64,000 nucleotides of DNA from Jidongwangia harbinensis (lineage in GTDB: Bacteria; Actinomycetota; Actinomycetes; Mycobacteriales; Micromonosporaceae): positions 186,001 through 250,000 of the forward strand of contig NZ_JAIWNC010000009.1 of the NCBI RefSeq assembly GCF_020216025.1. Direction: 5' to 3'. Each line of letters starts with the position of its first letter. The first letter of the stretch is position 1. Shown here in pieces: positions 26,580 to 35,495 of the stretch. Made by a program: the position numbers and the translations under genes. The notes under the pieces were generated by a model. That model searched no databases. It worked only from the letters and a program-made list of their open reading frames with translations, and was not told the DNA's origin.

Positions 26580-27551
26580 TCACGTCGCGGGCTGCGGCTG
26601 CTCGCGGGTCAGATAGGTGTGGTGGGTGGTGAAGCCGAGCCGCCCGTACAGCGTGACCGCCGCCGTGTTCCGCTCCTCGACCTGCAGATAGGCCCGGCCC
26701 GCGCCGTGCTGCCGCGCCCAGTGGGCCAGCGCCCGGGTGACGTGTGCGCCCAGCCCTTGCCGGCGCGCGGCCGGGGTGGTCTGCAGCAGTGCCACGCCGA
26801 GCCAGCGGTCGGGCCCGGTCACCGCGCCCCGGGCGACCGCGAGCAGGCCGCCGTCGGCGTCGCGGACGTGGGCGAACACCGCGGTGGGTACGCCGGTCAG
26901 CACCCGCACCGCGGCGTCCGGCAGGGTGCCCTTGTGCTCGGCGACCATGGCGTACCAGTCGTCGGCGGGGGAGTCGGCCAACTCGACCGGCGGCAGGTCG
27001 GCCCGGGCCGGGACGGCGGCCAGCAGGGTGGCCAGCGGCGCGGTCTGCATCAGGGTCAGCGGCCGGGCGGTCCAGCCGCGCTCGTCGAGGGCGGAGTTCA
27101 CCGGTGCGGCCAACGGCATCGGCGCATTGATCAGCGCGGTCTGGCCGTGGTCGGCATACCACCTGGTCACCGCGTCGATGGCGGCCTCGAGCGGACGGTC
27201 CGGGTCGCCCGCCGCCAGGGCCGAGTTGGCCCGGCCGGTCCAGTTCTGCGCGGCCCGCAGGATCCAGTGGCCCAGCCGGGCCTGGACCGGCGCCGGCCAG
27301 CCGTCGTTCGCGGCGAGTTCCAGCGCGATCACGTCGGCGGCGCGCGGGCGGCGCGCAGGCGGCACCCGTTTGGCCCGGTGCACCTCCCGCAGGGGTACGC
27401 GCAGCGTGCCGTTCGCGGTCGCGATAGTGAGGTCCGTCTCGGTGAGGTCGACCAGCTCACCCAGCGCGTCCGAGAAGAGCGGGCGATCGGCGGAAACGCC
27501 TACAATTCGGCGTACCACCACCCGGTGTCCCACATCCTGCCGTCGGAGCAC
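26580..27551 (-). CDS. GNAT-family N-acetyltransferase
   Basis: The 323-residue protein starts at GTG 27551, seven to eight bases after GGAGGGAGG. The first 90 residues include a small beta-rich region ([19 protein letters not shown]) followed by Ala-rich helices. The C-terminal 120 residues form the GNAT fold, with the acetyl-CoA loop [13 protein letters not shown] and a final [13 protein letters not shown] strand-helix. It acetylates an amine of an unknown substrate. It runs towards the HExxH gene, 15 bases away, and diverges from fdxA. The same order of acetyltransferase, ferredoxin and dapC is common in actinobacteria as far as I recall, so this is probably a conserved neighbourhood. Confidence 0.88.
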   Translation of the reverse strand: MLRRQDVGHRVVVRRIVGVSADRPLFSDALGELVDLTETDLTIATANGTLRVPLREVHRAKRVPPARRPRAADVIALELAANDGWPAPVQARLGHWILRAAQNWTGRANSALAAGDPDRPLEAAIDAVTRWYADHGQTALINAPMPLAAPVNSALDERGWTARPLTLMQTAPLATLLAAVPARADLPPVELADSPADDWYAMVAEHKGTLPDAAVRVLTGVPTAVFAHVRDADGGLLAVARGAVTGPDRWLGVALLQTTPAARRQGLGAHVTRALAHWARQHGAGRAYLQVEERNTAAVTLYGRLGFTTHHTYLTREQPQPAT

Positions 27552-27552
27552 G

Positions 27553-27580
27553 TGTGACCTCCCTCCGGCTGGGATACTAG
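27553..27580 (+). promoter_or_regulatory. Putative fdxA promoter
   Basis: TGTGAC at 27553-27558 and TACTAG at 27575-27580 are separated by 16 bases, a plausible sigma-70-type -35/-10 pair. The predicted transcript would start near 27587, about 50 bases before the ferredoxin start. The -35 part overlaps the ribosome-binding region of the divergent GNAT gene. Confidence 0.4.
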
Positions 27581-27636
27581 GCTCTGCCCGTGCCGTCGCG
27601 GTTGCCGCGGCGTGGCTTGCCGGAAGGGAAAGACCC

Positions 27637-27963
27637 GTGACTTACATCATCGCTGAGCCCTGCGTCGATGTGCTTGACAAGGCATGCATCGAGGAATGCC
27701 CGGTCGACTGCATCTATGAGGGCAACCGGATGCTCTACATCCACCCCGATGAGTGTGTCGACTGCGGGGCCTGTGAACCGGTCTGCCCGGTCGAGGCGAT
27801 CTTCTACGAGGACGACGTCCCGGAGCAGTGGAAGGACTACACGAACGCGAACTACGAGTTCTTCGAGGATCTGGGCTCACCGGGCGGCGCCTCCAAGGTC
27901 GGCAAGATCGAGAAGGACGCGACGTTCGTGGCCGCCCAGCCGCCCGGTCTGAACGAGCACTGA
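27637..27963 (+). CDS. fdxA: Ferredoxin, 7Fe type (3Fe-4S and 4Fe-4S)
   Basis: The 108-residue protein starts at GTG 27637 behind GGAAGGGA. The N-terminal half contains the two cluster motifs: C9 and C17 with C-x3-C-x3-C spacing in [10 protein letters not shown], and [12 protein letters not shown] later. The pattern matches actinobacterial and thermophile FdxA, with one 3Fe-4S and one 4Fe-4S cluster and an acidic C-terminal extension. It carries electrons in the cytoplasm for redox enzymes that cannot be named from sequence. dapC follows four bases after the stop, the standard actinobacterial fdxA-dapC arrangement, so the pair is co-transcribed. Confidence 0.95.
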   Translation: MTYIIAEPCVDVLDKACIEECPVDCIYEGNRMLYIHPDECVDCGACEPVCPVEAIFYEDDVPEQWKDYTNANYEFFEDLGSPGGASKVGKIEKDATFVAAQPPGLNEH

Positions 27964-27966
27964 CCG

Positions 27967-29064
27967 GTGCGCGCACCGCTCTCATCGGGTCTGCCGGACT
28001 TCGCGTGGGACGTGATCGCACCGATCAAGGCCACCGCGGCGACGCATCCTGACGGGCTGGTGGATCTCTCCATCGGGTCGCCGGTGGACCCGGTCCCGTC
28101 CGCGGTGCGCGCCGCGCTGGACTCGGCGGCGGACCAGCCGGGCTATCCGCTGACCGCCGGCTCGGCCGCGCTGCGCGCGGCCATGTCCGCCTGGGTGGCC
28201 GCCGCGTGCGGCGCCGGCGGGCCGGTCGGCGTGCTCCCCACCATCGGTTCCAAGGAACTGGTGGCGTGGCTGCCCACGCTGCTCGGCATCGGCCCCGGCG
28301 ACGTGGTGGCGATCCCCGCGGTCTGCTACCCGACCTACGAGGTGGGCGTGCGGCTGGCCGGCGCGACCGCGGTGCGCGCCGACTCGCTGACCGCGCTGGG
28401 CCCGGACCGGCGGGTCCGGATGATCTGGGTCAACTCGCCGTCGAACCCGACCGGCCGGGTGCTGCCGGTCGACCATCTCCGCAAGGTGGTGACCTGGGCG
28501 CGGGAACGCGGCGTCCTGGTGGTCAGCGACGAGTGCTACCTGTCGTTCGGCTGGGCGGAGAACCCGGTCTCAGTGCTCTCCGACGCGGTCTGCGGCGGCG
28601 ACTACACCGGAATCCTGGCGCTGCACTCGTTGTCCAAGCGCTCCAATCTGGCCGGCTACCGGGCCGGCCTGGTCAGCGGCGACCCCGCCCTGGTGGCCGA
28701 GCTGCTCGCGGTACGCAAGCACGCCGGCATGATCGTGCCGGCCCCGGTGCAGGCCGCGATGGTCGCCGCGCTGACCGACGAGGAGCACGTCGAAGAGCAG
28801 CGGGCGCGATACCGCAGGCGCCGCGCCACCCTGCGTGCCGCGCTGGAGAAGGCGGAGTTCACGGTCGACCACTCGGAGGCCGGGATCTACCTCTGGGCCA
28901 CCCGCGACGAGGACTGCTGGGACACCATGAACTGGCTGGCCGCCCGCGGGATGCTCGGGTCGGCCGGAGCGTTCTACGGTCCGGCCGGCGGCCGGCACGT
29001 GCGCCTGGCGCTGACCGCGACCGATGAGCGGATCGACGCGGCGGCCGATCGGCTGACGAGCTGA
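27967..29064 (+). CDS. dapC: Succinyldiaminopimelate aminotransferase
   Basis: The 365-residue class I/II aminotransferase starts at GTG 27967, four bases after fdxA. The PLP lysine is K224 in LHSLSKRSNLAGYRAG. WVNSPSNPTGR contains the substrate carboxylate-binding Asn and Pro-Thr-Gly, and SDECYLSFGW holds the Asp that pairs with the pyridine nitrogen. It converts N-succinyl-2-amino-6-ketopimelate to succinyl-diaminopimelate in the lysine and peptidoglycan pathway. The assignment rests on the SKRSNLAGYR motif and on the fdxA linkage; closely related aminotransferases of other specificity would look similar in isolation. Confidence 0.92.
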   Translation: MRAPLSSGLPDFAWDVIAPIKATAATHPDGLVDLSIGSPVDPVPSAVRAALDSAADQPGYPLTAGSAALRAAMSAWVAAACGAGGPVGVLPTIGSKELVAWLPTLLGIGPGDVVAIPAVCYPTYEVGVRLAGATAVRADSLTALGPDRRVRMIWVNSPSNPTGRVLPVDHLRKVVTWARERGVLVVSDECYLSFGWAENPVSVLSDAVCGGDYTGILALHSLSKRSNLAGYRAGLVSGDPALVAELLAVRKHAGMIVPAPVQAAMVAALTDEEHVEEQRARYRRRRATLRAALEKAEFTVDHSEAGIYLWATRDEDCWDTMNWLAARGMLGSAGAFYGPAGGRHVRLALTATDERIDAAADRLTS

Positions 29065-29072
29065 GCCTGCCG

Positions 29073-30083
29073 ATGACGAACCGGGCGATCGGTCGGGCGG
29101 TCGGTGTGGTCGGCACCGGCCTGATCGGCGGTTCGGTCCTGATGCGGCTGCACGAGTCCGGCGCCGACGTGGTGGGCTGGGACCCGGACCCGGCGACCCG
29201 GGAGTTCGGCCGGTCCGCCGGACTGTCGTTCGCCGAGCGGCTGTCCGACGCGGTGGCCGGCCGGGATCTGGTCTTCCTCTGCGGTCCGCTGGTGTCCCTG
29301 CCGGACGCGCTGAGCGAGGTGGTCAAGCACACCTCCGACGAGTGCGTCGTCACCGACGTCGGCAGCACCAAGGCGGCGGTCGCGGCGGTCGCGGAGCACG
29401 ACCGGCTGCGGCGGTTCGTGCCGGGCCACCCGATGGCCGGAACGGAGCACGCCGGCCTGACCGCGGCCAGCGCCACGCTGTTCCAGGGGGCGCCGTGGGT
29501 GCTGTGCCCGGATCAGCCGGTGGCGTTGCCGCACTTCCGGGCACTGGTGGCCACGGTGAGCACGGTGTTCGAGGCGCGGGTGGTGCCGATGCCGGCGGTG
29601 TGGCACGACGACGTGGTGGCGCTCTCCTCGCACCTGCCGCACGTGGTGGCCGGCGCTCTCGCCGGTGCGGTGGCGCGTTCGTCCGTGCGCGACGGGGTCC
29701 TCGCGCTGGCGGCCGGCAGCTTCCGGGACGGCACCCGGGTGGCCGGCGCGCCGAGCCGGCGGACCGCCGACATGGTCACCGAGAACCGCGCCGCGGTCCT
29801 GCGCCAGGTCCGGCTGCTGCGGGACAGCCTGGACGGCATCGTCGACCGGCTGGAACGCGCGGACGACCCGGCGCTGCGGCAGGAGTTCGAGATCGGCCGG
29901 CAGCTCCGCGCCGAGCTGCTGCACCGCCGGTTGGAGCCGGCCGAGCGGCGCTTCGCGGCGGATGACGAGGCGGAGCGGGCCTTCCTGCTCGACCTGGGCC
30001 GCGCCGGCGGGCATCTGACGGGCTGCGAGGTGGGGCCGGACGCGGTCGTCTACCGGGCGCTGGTGCCGGCCGGCGTGGCGTGA
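29073..30083 (+). CDS. tyrA: Prephenate dehydrogenase
   Basis: The 336-residue protein starts at ATG 29073, eight bases after dapC. The NAD-binding motif is VGVVGTGLIGGSV at the N-terminus. VTDVGSTKAAV and the RFVPGHPMAGTEHAGL block are the family's diagnostic segments, the latter with a catalytic His. The C-terminal helical dimerisation domain follows, with HDDVVALSSHLPHVVAGAL. It oxidatively decarboxylates prephenate to 4-hydroxyphenylpyruvate in tyrosine synthesis. About 70 residues after the dehydrogenase core carry no recognised ACT signature, though a small regulatory part is possible. It is followed by a strong hairpin that ends the fdxA-dapC-tyrA transcript. Confidence 0.9.
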   Translation: MTNRAIGRAVGVVGTGLIGGSVLMRLHESGADVVGWDPDPATREFGRSAGLSFAERLSDAVAGRDLVFLCGPLVSLPDALSEVVKHTSDECVVTDVGSTKAAVAAVAEHDRLRRFVPGHPMAGTEHAGLTAASATLFQGAPWVLCPDQPVALPHFRALVATVSTVFEARVVPMPAVWHDDVVALSSHLPHVVAGALAGAVARSSVRDGVLALAAGSFRDGTRVAGAPSRRTADMVTENRAAVLRQVRLLRDSLDGIVDRLERADDPALRQEFEIGRQLRAELLHRRLEPAERRFAADDEAERAFLLDLGRAGGHLTGCEVGPDAVVYRALVPAGVA

Positions 30084-30092
30084 ACGGCGGCC

Positions 30093-30124
30093 GGGCCGCG
30101 TCGACCGGGGTGTCGACGCGGCCC
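30093..30124. terminator. Bidirectional hairpin between tyrA and a convergent gene
   Basis: A perfect 13-base inverted repeat (30093-30105 and 30112-30124) encloses a six-base CGGGGT loop. It sits between two convergent genes, nine bases after the tyrA stop. There is no U tract on either side, which is common for actinobacterial terminators. Confidence 0.65.
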
Positions 30125-30137
30125 ACGGTCCGGACCG

Positions 30138-30569
30138 TCAGCAGCGGGTCCGCACGTCGACCGTGAGGGGTATGGTCTGCCGCACCGAACCATCCGCGGC
30201 GTAGATCGCCCCCTGGTACGTCCCCGGCGGGCTCGGCGGGATGTCCCACAGCATGCCGGTGGCGCGGCTGCCTTCGCTTGGTTGGGGTGCCACCGGGGTG
30301 ACCGTGCTCGTCGAACCGGGCGGGAGGTCCTCGACCCCGACCTCCAGGGTCGTGTGCCAGGTCCCGTCGATCCACACAATGAAGTAGCCCCCGCGGCCGA
30401 CCTCCGCGTCGACGCAGATGCGGGTGTGGAATTCCGCAAGCTTCCAGGTGGTCGGGGCCGGGGGCGTGCTGGTGGCGGCCGCGGCGGGCGGGCTGCCGAG
30501 CAGGGACAGCGTCAGGACGCCGGACAGGATGCTGAGACTCCAGGTGACGGCTCGGGGGGTCGATCTCAC
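30138..30569 (-). CDS. Small secreted protein, unknown function
   Basis: The 143-residue protein starts at GTG 30569, five bases after a GGAGG site at 30575-30579; an in-frame ATG at 30581 overlaps that site and is less likely. A signal peptide of about 33 residues ends near AAAA. The mature part is about 110 residues, beta rich, with two cysteines (one in FHTRICVDAEVG and one at the C-terminus) that could form a disulfide. Near the end a GTYQGAIYAADGS segment looks like a strand-turn-strand. No family is recognised. It is convergent with tyrA and diverges from the ClpN-repeat gene. Confidence 0.65.
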   Translation of the reverse strand: MRSTPRAVTWSLSILSGVLTLSLLGSPPAAAATSTPPAPTTWKLAEFHTRICVDAEVGRGGYFIVWIDGTWHTTLEVGVEDLPPGSTSTVTPVAPQPSEGSRATGMLWDIPPSPPGTYQGAIYAADGSVRQTIPLTVDVRTRC

Positions 30570-30723
30570 ACTGGCCTCCAAAACTGGTCATTGGACGAAA
30601 GTGGACCCTCCGTCCTATCCGGACAGTATTGTTGAGCCTTCAACGGATTGCTAGCCCTTCTATGCCCGAGGTTGGAGACGACGATCCCTCGGCGGACCGA
30701 AGCGCCGGCCGGGCGCCGGCACC

Positions 30724-30729
30724 TACCTT
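30724..30729 (+). promoter_or_regulatory. Putative -10 hexamer TACCTT, leaderless start
   Basis: TACCTT ends seven bases before the ATG at 30737. No Shine-Dalgarno sequence is present, so the ClpN-repeat gene is probably translated from a leaderless mRNA. Confidence 0.35.
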
Positions 30730-30736
30730 GACTCGC

Positions 30737-31723
30737 ATGCCTGTTGAATTCGCCGGAGACACCGAGACCGCCAACGCGGTCCACTACGCGCGCTGCATGG
30801 GCCGGGAGGAGATCGGCACCGATCTTCTCCTGGCCGGCCTGGTCATGGCCGCTCCCCGGGTCGCCCGCCTGCTCGACGCCTTCGACATCACCGGACCGGT
30901 CCTGCGCGCCGTGATCCGGGACCATCACCACCACGGACGCTGGGCGGTGCCGGACGGCCCGGCACATCCGGACACCGACGTCACCGTCGCGGGCCTGACC
31001 GGGCCTACCCCGTTCACCGGCGGAGCGGCGGCGGCGCTGATCCGCTGCCGGGAGCTGCCCGGCGCGAATCCCCGCCGGCCGGAGGACCTGCTCGCCGCGC
31101 TCCTGCAGGACCACGATTGCCGGGCCGCGGCGGTGCTGCGCGACTGCGGCGCCGACGTCGACGAGGTGGCACGGGCCGCCCGCACCCGGGAACGACCGCA
31201 CCGCGAGGAGCGGGTCGCTCCGGCCCTGCGCGTCACCCGGGACATGCTGATCGGCCGGCAACGGTACCGGGGGCGGGGCCTGCGGGACCGGCTGCTCTCC
31301 TTCGCCGTCCGAGTGCAGATCAACTATGCGGTGACCCCGGTGATGTGGGTGTCGCTGGAGGTGGACGAGATCGCCAAGCGCCGGGGCGGCAGGCCGCGTA
31401 CCGACGACATCCTGCTCGCCATGCTGGCCACCTACGAGGTCGGCCTCGCCTACCCGCACCTGTCCGCCGGCGCGGCCGACAAGTACCACGGCAGCCGGCT
31501 GCTCGCCGCCACCGGCTTCGACCACCAACGGCTCGCCGCCGCGGTCGACGTCTACGACCTGGGCACCGACGGTGTGTCCCCGAAGGCCATCCTCCGGCGC
31601 GGCGACGAGCAGTGGCCCCAGGACACCGCCGAGTTGCTGAGCCGGCTGCTGGCCCACGACAACACCCGGGCCGCACGCCTGCTGGACAAGCTCGGCGTCG
31701 ATCTGCGGGAGCTGGCGCGCTGA
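30737..31723 (+). CDS. ClpN-repeat protein without ATPase domain
   Basis: The 328-residue protein starts at ATG 30737. It contains two Clp N-terminal-like modules. Residues about 8-140 hold ARCMGREEIGTDLLLAGLV and RRPEDLLAALLQDHDCRAA. Residues about 200-328 hold GRPRTDDILLAMLAT and DTAELLSRLLAHDNTRAAR, ending in LLDKLGVDLRELAR. In ClpA/ClpC such repeats bind adaptors or substrates and are followed by AAA+ domains. Here no Walker motif follows. It could be a stand-alone adaptor or substrate-binding protein for ClpC, like ClpS- or ClpX-independent N-domain proteins known in actinobacteria. That role is inference from domain content only. Confidence 0.7.
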   Translation: MPVEFAGDTETANAVHYARCMGREEIGTDLLLAGLVMAAPRVARLLDAFDITGPVLRAVIRDHHHHGRWAVPDGPAHPDTDVTVAGLTGPTPFTGGAAAALIRCRELPGANPRRPEDLLAALLQDHDCRAAAVLRDCGADVDEVARAARTRERPHREERVAPALRVTRDMLIGRQRYRGRGLRDRLLSFAVRVQINYAVTPVMWVSLEVDEIAKRRGGRPRTDDILLAMLATYEVGLAYPHLSAGAADKYHGSRLLAATGFDHQRLAAAVDVYDLGTDGVSPKAILRRGDEQWPQDTAELLSRLLAHDNTRAARLLDKLGVDLRELAR

Positions 31724-31804
31724 GCGCACCGGCCGGACGGTCAGATTCCGGTTGCGGGCCGGATCCACGCTCAACCGGGACCGGGCGCTTCCGATCCCTT
31801 GCGC

Positions 31805-32575
31805 ATGACGTCTCGACGCAATCGGATGGCCCGCCTCGCCGGTGGCATGTCGGCGGTCCTGGCGGTGCTGGCCGGCGTCGTCTGCACCGTCTCGCCGGCC
31901 GCCGTGGACGCGTCCGGTGACGGGCCGGCCCAGGCCGGCGCACCACTGCGGATCATGCCGCTGGGCGACTCGATCACCTTCGGCTCAGGGTCGCGGACGA
32001 AAAGCTCGTACCGGGTCGACCTGTACCGCCGGCTGGTCCGCGCGGGGATGGCGGTGGACTTCGTGGGATCGGTCCGGTCCGGTCCGGCCGGCGCCGGTGC
32101 GGACCTGGACCACGAGGGCCACCCGGGGTGGCGCATCGGCCAGATCGCCGAGCGGCTCGACGGCTGGCTGGCCATCTATCGGCCGGACGTGGTGCTGCTG
32201 CACATCGGCACCAACGACATGCACACCGATGCGCGGGCGGCCGGCGCCGCCGACCGGCTGTCGGCGCTGATCGGCCAGATCACCGCGGCCCGCCCGGAGG
32301 CCCACGTCTTCGTCGGCCGGATCGTCGGTGCGCAGGACGCCCCGGACCACGGCGCGCAGCAGCGGCGCGTCAACGCCTTCAACGCCGCCGTCCCGGGCAT
32401 CGTCGCCGCCCGGGGCCCGCGGGTGCACCTGGTCGACCACAGCCTGGTCGACGAGGCGGACCTCGCCGACAAGCTGCACCCCGACGACGGCGGCTACGCC
32501 AAGATGTCCGCGCTGTGGTGCCGGGCGCTGCTCCGGGTCCGGCCCGGCGCAGAGCCGTCACCGGCAACTTCTTAG
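31805..32575 (+). CDS. Secreted SGNH/GDSL hydrolase
   Basis: The 256-residue protein starts at ATG 31805 (a TTG six bases upstream is in frame). A signal peptide of about 38 residues with a basic start precedes the hydrolase domain. Block I is MPLGDSITFGSG with the nucleophile Ser, block III is GTNDMHTD, and block V is DKLHPDDGGY with the catalytic Asp and His. An SSYRVDLYRRL segment matches the rhamnogalacturonan-acetylesterase/lysophospholipase-like branch. It acts outside the cell on an ester of a lipid or an acetylated polysaccharide. No neighbouring gene fixes the substrate. Confidence 0.88.
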   Translation: MTSRRNRMARLAGGMSAVLAVLAGVVCTVSPAAVDASGDGPAQAGAPLRIMPLGDSITFGSGSRTKSSYRVDLYRRLVRAGMAVDFVGSVRSGPAGAGADLDHEGHPGWRIGQIAERLDGWLAIYRPDVVLLHIGTNDMHTDARAAGAADRLSALIGQITAARPEAHVFVGRIVGAQDAPDHGAQQRRVNAFNAAVPGIVAARGPRVHLVDHSLVDEADLADKLHPDDGGYAKMSALWCRALLRVRPGAEPSPATS

Positions 32576-32605
32576 GCCGGCGGGCCGGTTGCCGATCGGA
32601 GCCAT

Positions 32606-34831
32606 ATGGGCCAGGTATCCCGGTTGCGCGGCCGGCTGCGCGGGTGGATCCCCACCGGCGGCGGCGTACGCCCGGAGGACTGGGCGCGGCGGCACCGGCT
32701 GCTGACGTTGCTGCTGGCCTCGACGGTCGTCGGGCTGACCGGGCTGGGCGCGGCGCTCGGCGGGCTGGACCTGGTCTGGCTGGTGACCGTCCTGCTGATC
32801 CTGCCGTGTGTGCTGGGCGCGGTGCGGCTGCGCGGGCGCCGGCTCGCCTCGATCCTGGTGGCGCTCGGCTTCACCGTGGCGTGCGGCGGCTTCGTCGCCA
32901 TGCTGGACGGGCTCACCGAGGCGCACTTCAGCTTCTTCATCGCGGTCGCCGCGCTGGCCCTGTACCGGGACTGGGCCCCGTTCGGCGCCTTCCTCGTCGC
33001 CACTACGCTGCACCACGCCGCGTTCGGCGCGGTCGCCAGCGAGCAGACGTACGGCCACCACGGCGCGGTCACGAACCCGCTGATGTGGGCGGTGCTGCAC
33101 GGCGTGGCGGTACTGATGGCGGCCGGCCTGCAGACCGTCGCGTGGCGGCTCACCGAGTCCGAGGAACAGCGTGCCCAGGCCGATCTGGACGAGAGCGAAG
33201 CCCACCTGAGCATCGCGTTCGACCAGACGCCGGTGCCGATGGCGATCCTCACGCCGGACGGCGCGATCCGGCGGGTCAACCCCGCGTACCGTCGCTGGTT
33301 GGATCTGCCCGAGACGCTGCCGGACGGATTCAACGTGCGGGACCTGCCGCTGGTACCGACCGACCCGAACTCGCTCTCGCTCCTGGAGGAACAGGCCCGG
33401 ACCGGGAGCGCGGTCGCGTTCACCCGGGAGTACCACCGGCCCGACGGCTCGTCGGTCTGGGTGGAGGTGCACAGCAACGGCCTGCGAGACCGGCAGGACC
33501 GGCTGCGACTGATCTTCGTGCACTGCCTGGACGTCACCGAGGTGCAGCGTCAGGTACGGCAGGACGCGCTGACCGGTCTGCTGTCGCGGGCCGGCTTCGA
33601 GGAGGAACTGGCCCGGACCGCGGCGGGCGGCGAGCCGGTCAGCGTGCTCTACCTGGACGTGGACCGGTTCAAGGCGGTCAACGACGGATCCGGGCACAGT
33701 GCCGGCGACGAGGCGCTGCGGGTCCTGGCCGGCCGCCTGACCCGGTGTGTGCCGGCCGGATCGCTGATCGCGCGGTTCGGCGGCGACGAGTTCGTGGCCG
33801 CGCTGCCCGGTCCGACGGAGGTGGCCGTACGGGCCGGCCGGGCCGTGGTGGCGGCGTTCGCCGAGCCGGTGCCGGTGGCCGGCGGCCGGCTGCAACTGGC
33901 CGCCAGCGTCGGCGTCGCCACGGTGTCGGACCCGGGCCAGGCGGAACAGGCGGTGCTGGCGGCGGACACCGCCATGTACGCGGCGAAGCGGGCCGGCGGC
34001 AACCGGCTGGAGATCTTCAGCGAGCAGATGCGGGTCGCCGTGCGGCAGCGGATCGTGGCCGAGGCCCGGCTGCGGGAGGCCCTGGCCGGGGACCGCGACG
34101 TCACGCTGCCGGTGGTCTTCCAGCCGATCGTCTCGGTCAGCACCGGACACATCGTCGGGGCGGAGGCACTGGTCCGGATGCGCGCCGCGGACGGGCTGCT
34201 GCGCGGGCCCGGCGAGTTCATCGGCCCGGCCGAGGAGACCGGCCTGATCGTGCCGCTCGGCGAGCACGTGCTCTGCTCGGCGCTGCGCCAGCTGCGGCGC
34301 TGGGGGCAGGATCTGGACTACGTCTCGGTCAACGTGAGCCCGCGCCAGCTGTCCGAGGCGGACTTCGTGCCGACGCTGGCCCGGCTGCTGGCGGAGACCG
34401 GCCTGGACGACCCGGCCCGGCTGGTCCTGGAGATCACCGAGACCGCGCTGCTGTCCACGATCGCCGACCTGCCGGCCCGGCTGGACGCGATCAAGGCCCT
34501 CGGGGTACGCCTGGCGCTGGACGACTTCGGCACCGGGTACAGCTCGCTGACGTGGCTGCAGTCCGTACCCGCGGATGTGGTGAAGCTGGACCGGTCGTTC
34601 GTGGCCGGCCTGGCCCGCGACGCCCGCAAGGCGTCGATCATCTCGGCGGTGCTCTGGCTGGCCCGGTCGCTGGGGATGACCGTGGTGGCCGAGGGTGTCG
34701 AGGAGGCGGAGGACTGGGACGCGCTGCGGGCGGTGGACTGCCCGGCGATCCAGGGCTACTACTTCAGCCCGCCGGTGCCGGTGGCCGACTTCGAGGCGCT
34801 GCTGCGGACATCCGCGTTCGTCCATCGCTGA
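32606..34831 (+). CDS. PAS-GGDEF-EAL cyclic-di-GMP protein with membrane sensor
   Basis: The 741-residue protein starts at ATG 32606 behind a weak CGGAG. About five membrane helices (residues 30-185) are followed by a PAS domain (about 195-315), a GGDEF domain (about 320-470) and an EAL domain (about 485-740). The cyclase motif is intact as RFGGDEF. No RxxD inhibitory site is found at the usual position, so product feedback is probably absent. The phosphodiesterase motif is EALVRM, with DDFGTGYSSL and the later EGVEE both present. It may therefore both make and degrade c-di-GMP, switched by the membrane or PAS input. Expected outputs are envelope, development or polysaccharide control. Confidence 0.93.
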   Translation: MGQVSRLRGRLRGWIPTGGGVRPEDWARRHRLLTLLLASTVVGLTGLGAALGGLDLVWLVTVLLILPCVLGAVRLRGRRLASILVALGFTVACGGFVAMLDGLTEAHFSFFIAVAALALYRDWAPFGAFLVATTLHHAAFGAVASEQTYGHHGAVTNPLMWAVLHGVAVLMAAGLQTVAWRLTESEEQRAQADLDESEAHLSIAFDQTPVPMAILTPDGAIRRVNPAYRRWLDLPETLPDGFNVRDLPLVPTDPNSLSLLEEQARTGSAVAFTREYHRPDGSSVWVEVHSNGLRDRQDRLRLIFVHCLDVTEVQRQVRQDALTGLLSRAGFEEELARTAAGGEPVSVLYLDVDRFKAVNDGSGHSAGDEALRVLAGRLTRCVPAGSLIARFGGDEFVAALPGPTEVAVRAGRAVVAAFAEPVPVAGGRLQLAASVGVATVSDPGQAEQAVLAADTAMYAAKRAGGNRLEIFSEQMRVAVRQRIVAEARLREALAGDRDVTLPVVFQPIVSVSTGHIVGAEALVRMRAADGLLRGPGEFIGPAEETGLIVPLGEHVLCSALRQLRRWGQDLDYVSVNVSPRQLSEADFVPTLARLLAETGLDDPARLVLEITETALLSTIADLPARLDAIKALGVRLALDDFGTGYSSLTWLQSVPADVVKLDRSFVAGLARDARKASIISAVLWLARSLGMTVVAEGVEEAEDWDALRAVDCPAIQGYYFSPPVPVADFEALLRTSAFVHR

Positions 34832-34838
34832 CCCGGAG

Positions 34839-34844
34839 TAGCGT
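34839..34844 (+). promoter_or_regulatory. Putative -10 hexamer TAGCGT, leaderless start
   Basis: TAGCGT ends six bases before the ATG at 34851 and just after the stop of the GGDEF-EAL gene. No ribosome-binding site is visible, which points to a leaderless transcript. Confidence 0.35.
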
Positions 34845-34850
34845 CGGGGC

Positions 34851-35495
34851 ATGGTGGATCAACCGATGGTCGTGGTCCGTGGCGAGGCGCTCCGGGAGTT
34901 GCCGCCCGACCTCGCCGTGTTCTCGGTGACCGTGTCCGCCGGCGGCAGGGACCGGCAGGCCACGCTGACCCGGCTCACCGACCGGGCGGCGGGGCTGCGG
35001 TCCGCGCTGGACGACTACCCGGACGCGGTGGAACGCCGGGAGACCGGCGCGGTCCAGATCTATCCGGAGATCAAGCGGGGCGAGCGGGTGACGGGGTACG
35101 TCGGCACCGTGACCACCCTGGTGACCGTGACCGACTTCGCGGTCCTCGGCGACCTGCTGCTGCGCCTGGGCAATCAGGACCAGACCACGGTGTCCGGCCC
35201 GTGGTGGCAGCTGCGGCCGGGCAGCCGGGCCGGTGCGGACGTGCGCCGGGAGGCGGTGACCGACGCGCTGCGCCGGGCCCGGGAGTACGCCGAGGCGGTC
35301 GGTGCCGAGGTGGACCGGCTCGTCGAGATCGTCGACGAGGGCGCGGGGCAGTCGCTGATGCGGGCCTCGTTCGGCGCGGCCGAGGCGGCGTCCGCGCCGA
35401 TGCACCTGGAGATCGACCCGCAGCGGCAGACCGTGCACGCCGCGGTGACCGTCCGGGTGGCGATCACCGAGCCCACCAGGCTGCGGTCGGACTGA
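34851..35495 (+). CDS. SIMPL-domain (DUF541) protein
   Basis: The 214-residue protein starts at ATG 34851; ATG 34866 is an in-frame alternative. It opens with MVVVRGEALRELPPDLAVFS, the first strand pair of the SIMPL fold, followed by TVSAGGRDRQATLTRLTDRAAG. A middle GYVGTVTTLVTVTD strand and a DALRRAREYAEAVGAEVDRLVEI helix match the rest. There is no signal peptide, unlike many Gram-negative members, so it is cytoplasmic. Family function is poorly defined. Its 3' end overlaps the convergent regulator gene by 32 bases. Confidence 0.82.
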   Translation: MVDQPMVVVRGEALRELPPDLAVFSVTVSAGGRDRQATLTRLTDRAAGLRSALDDYPDAVERRETGAVQIYPEIKRGERVTGYVGTVTTLVTVTDFAVLGDLLLRLGNQDQTTVSGPWWQLRPGSRAGADVRREAVTDALRRAREYAEAVGAEVDRLVEIVDEGAGQSLMRASFGAAEAASAPMHLEIDPQRQTVHAAVTVRVAITEPTRLRSD

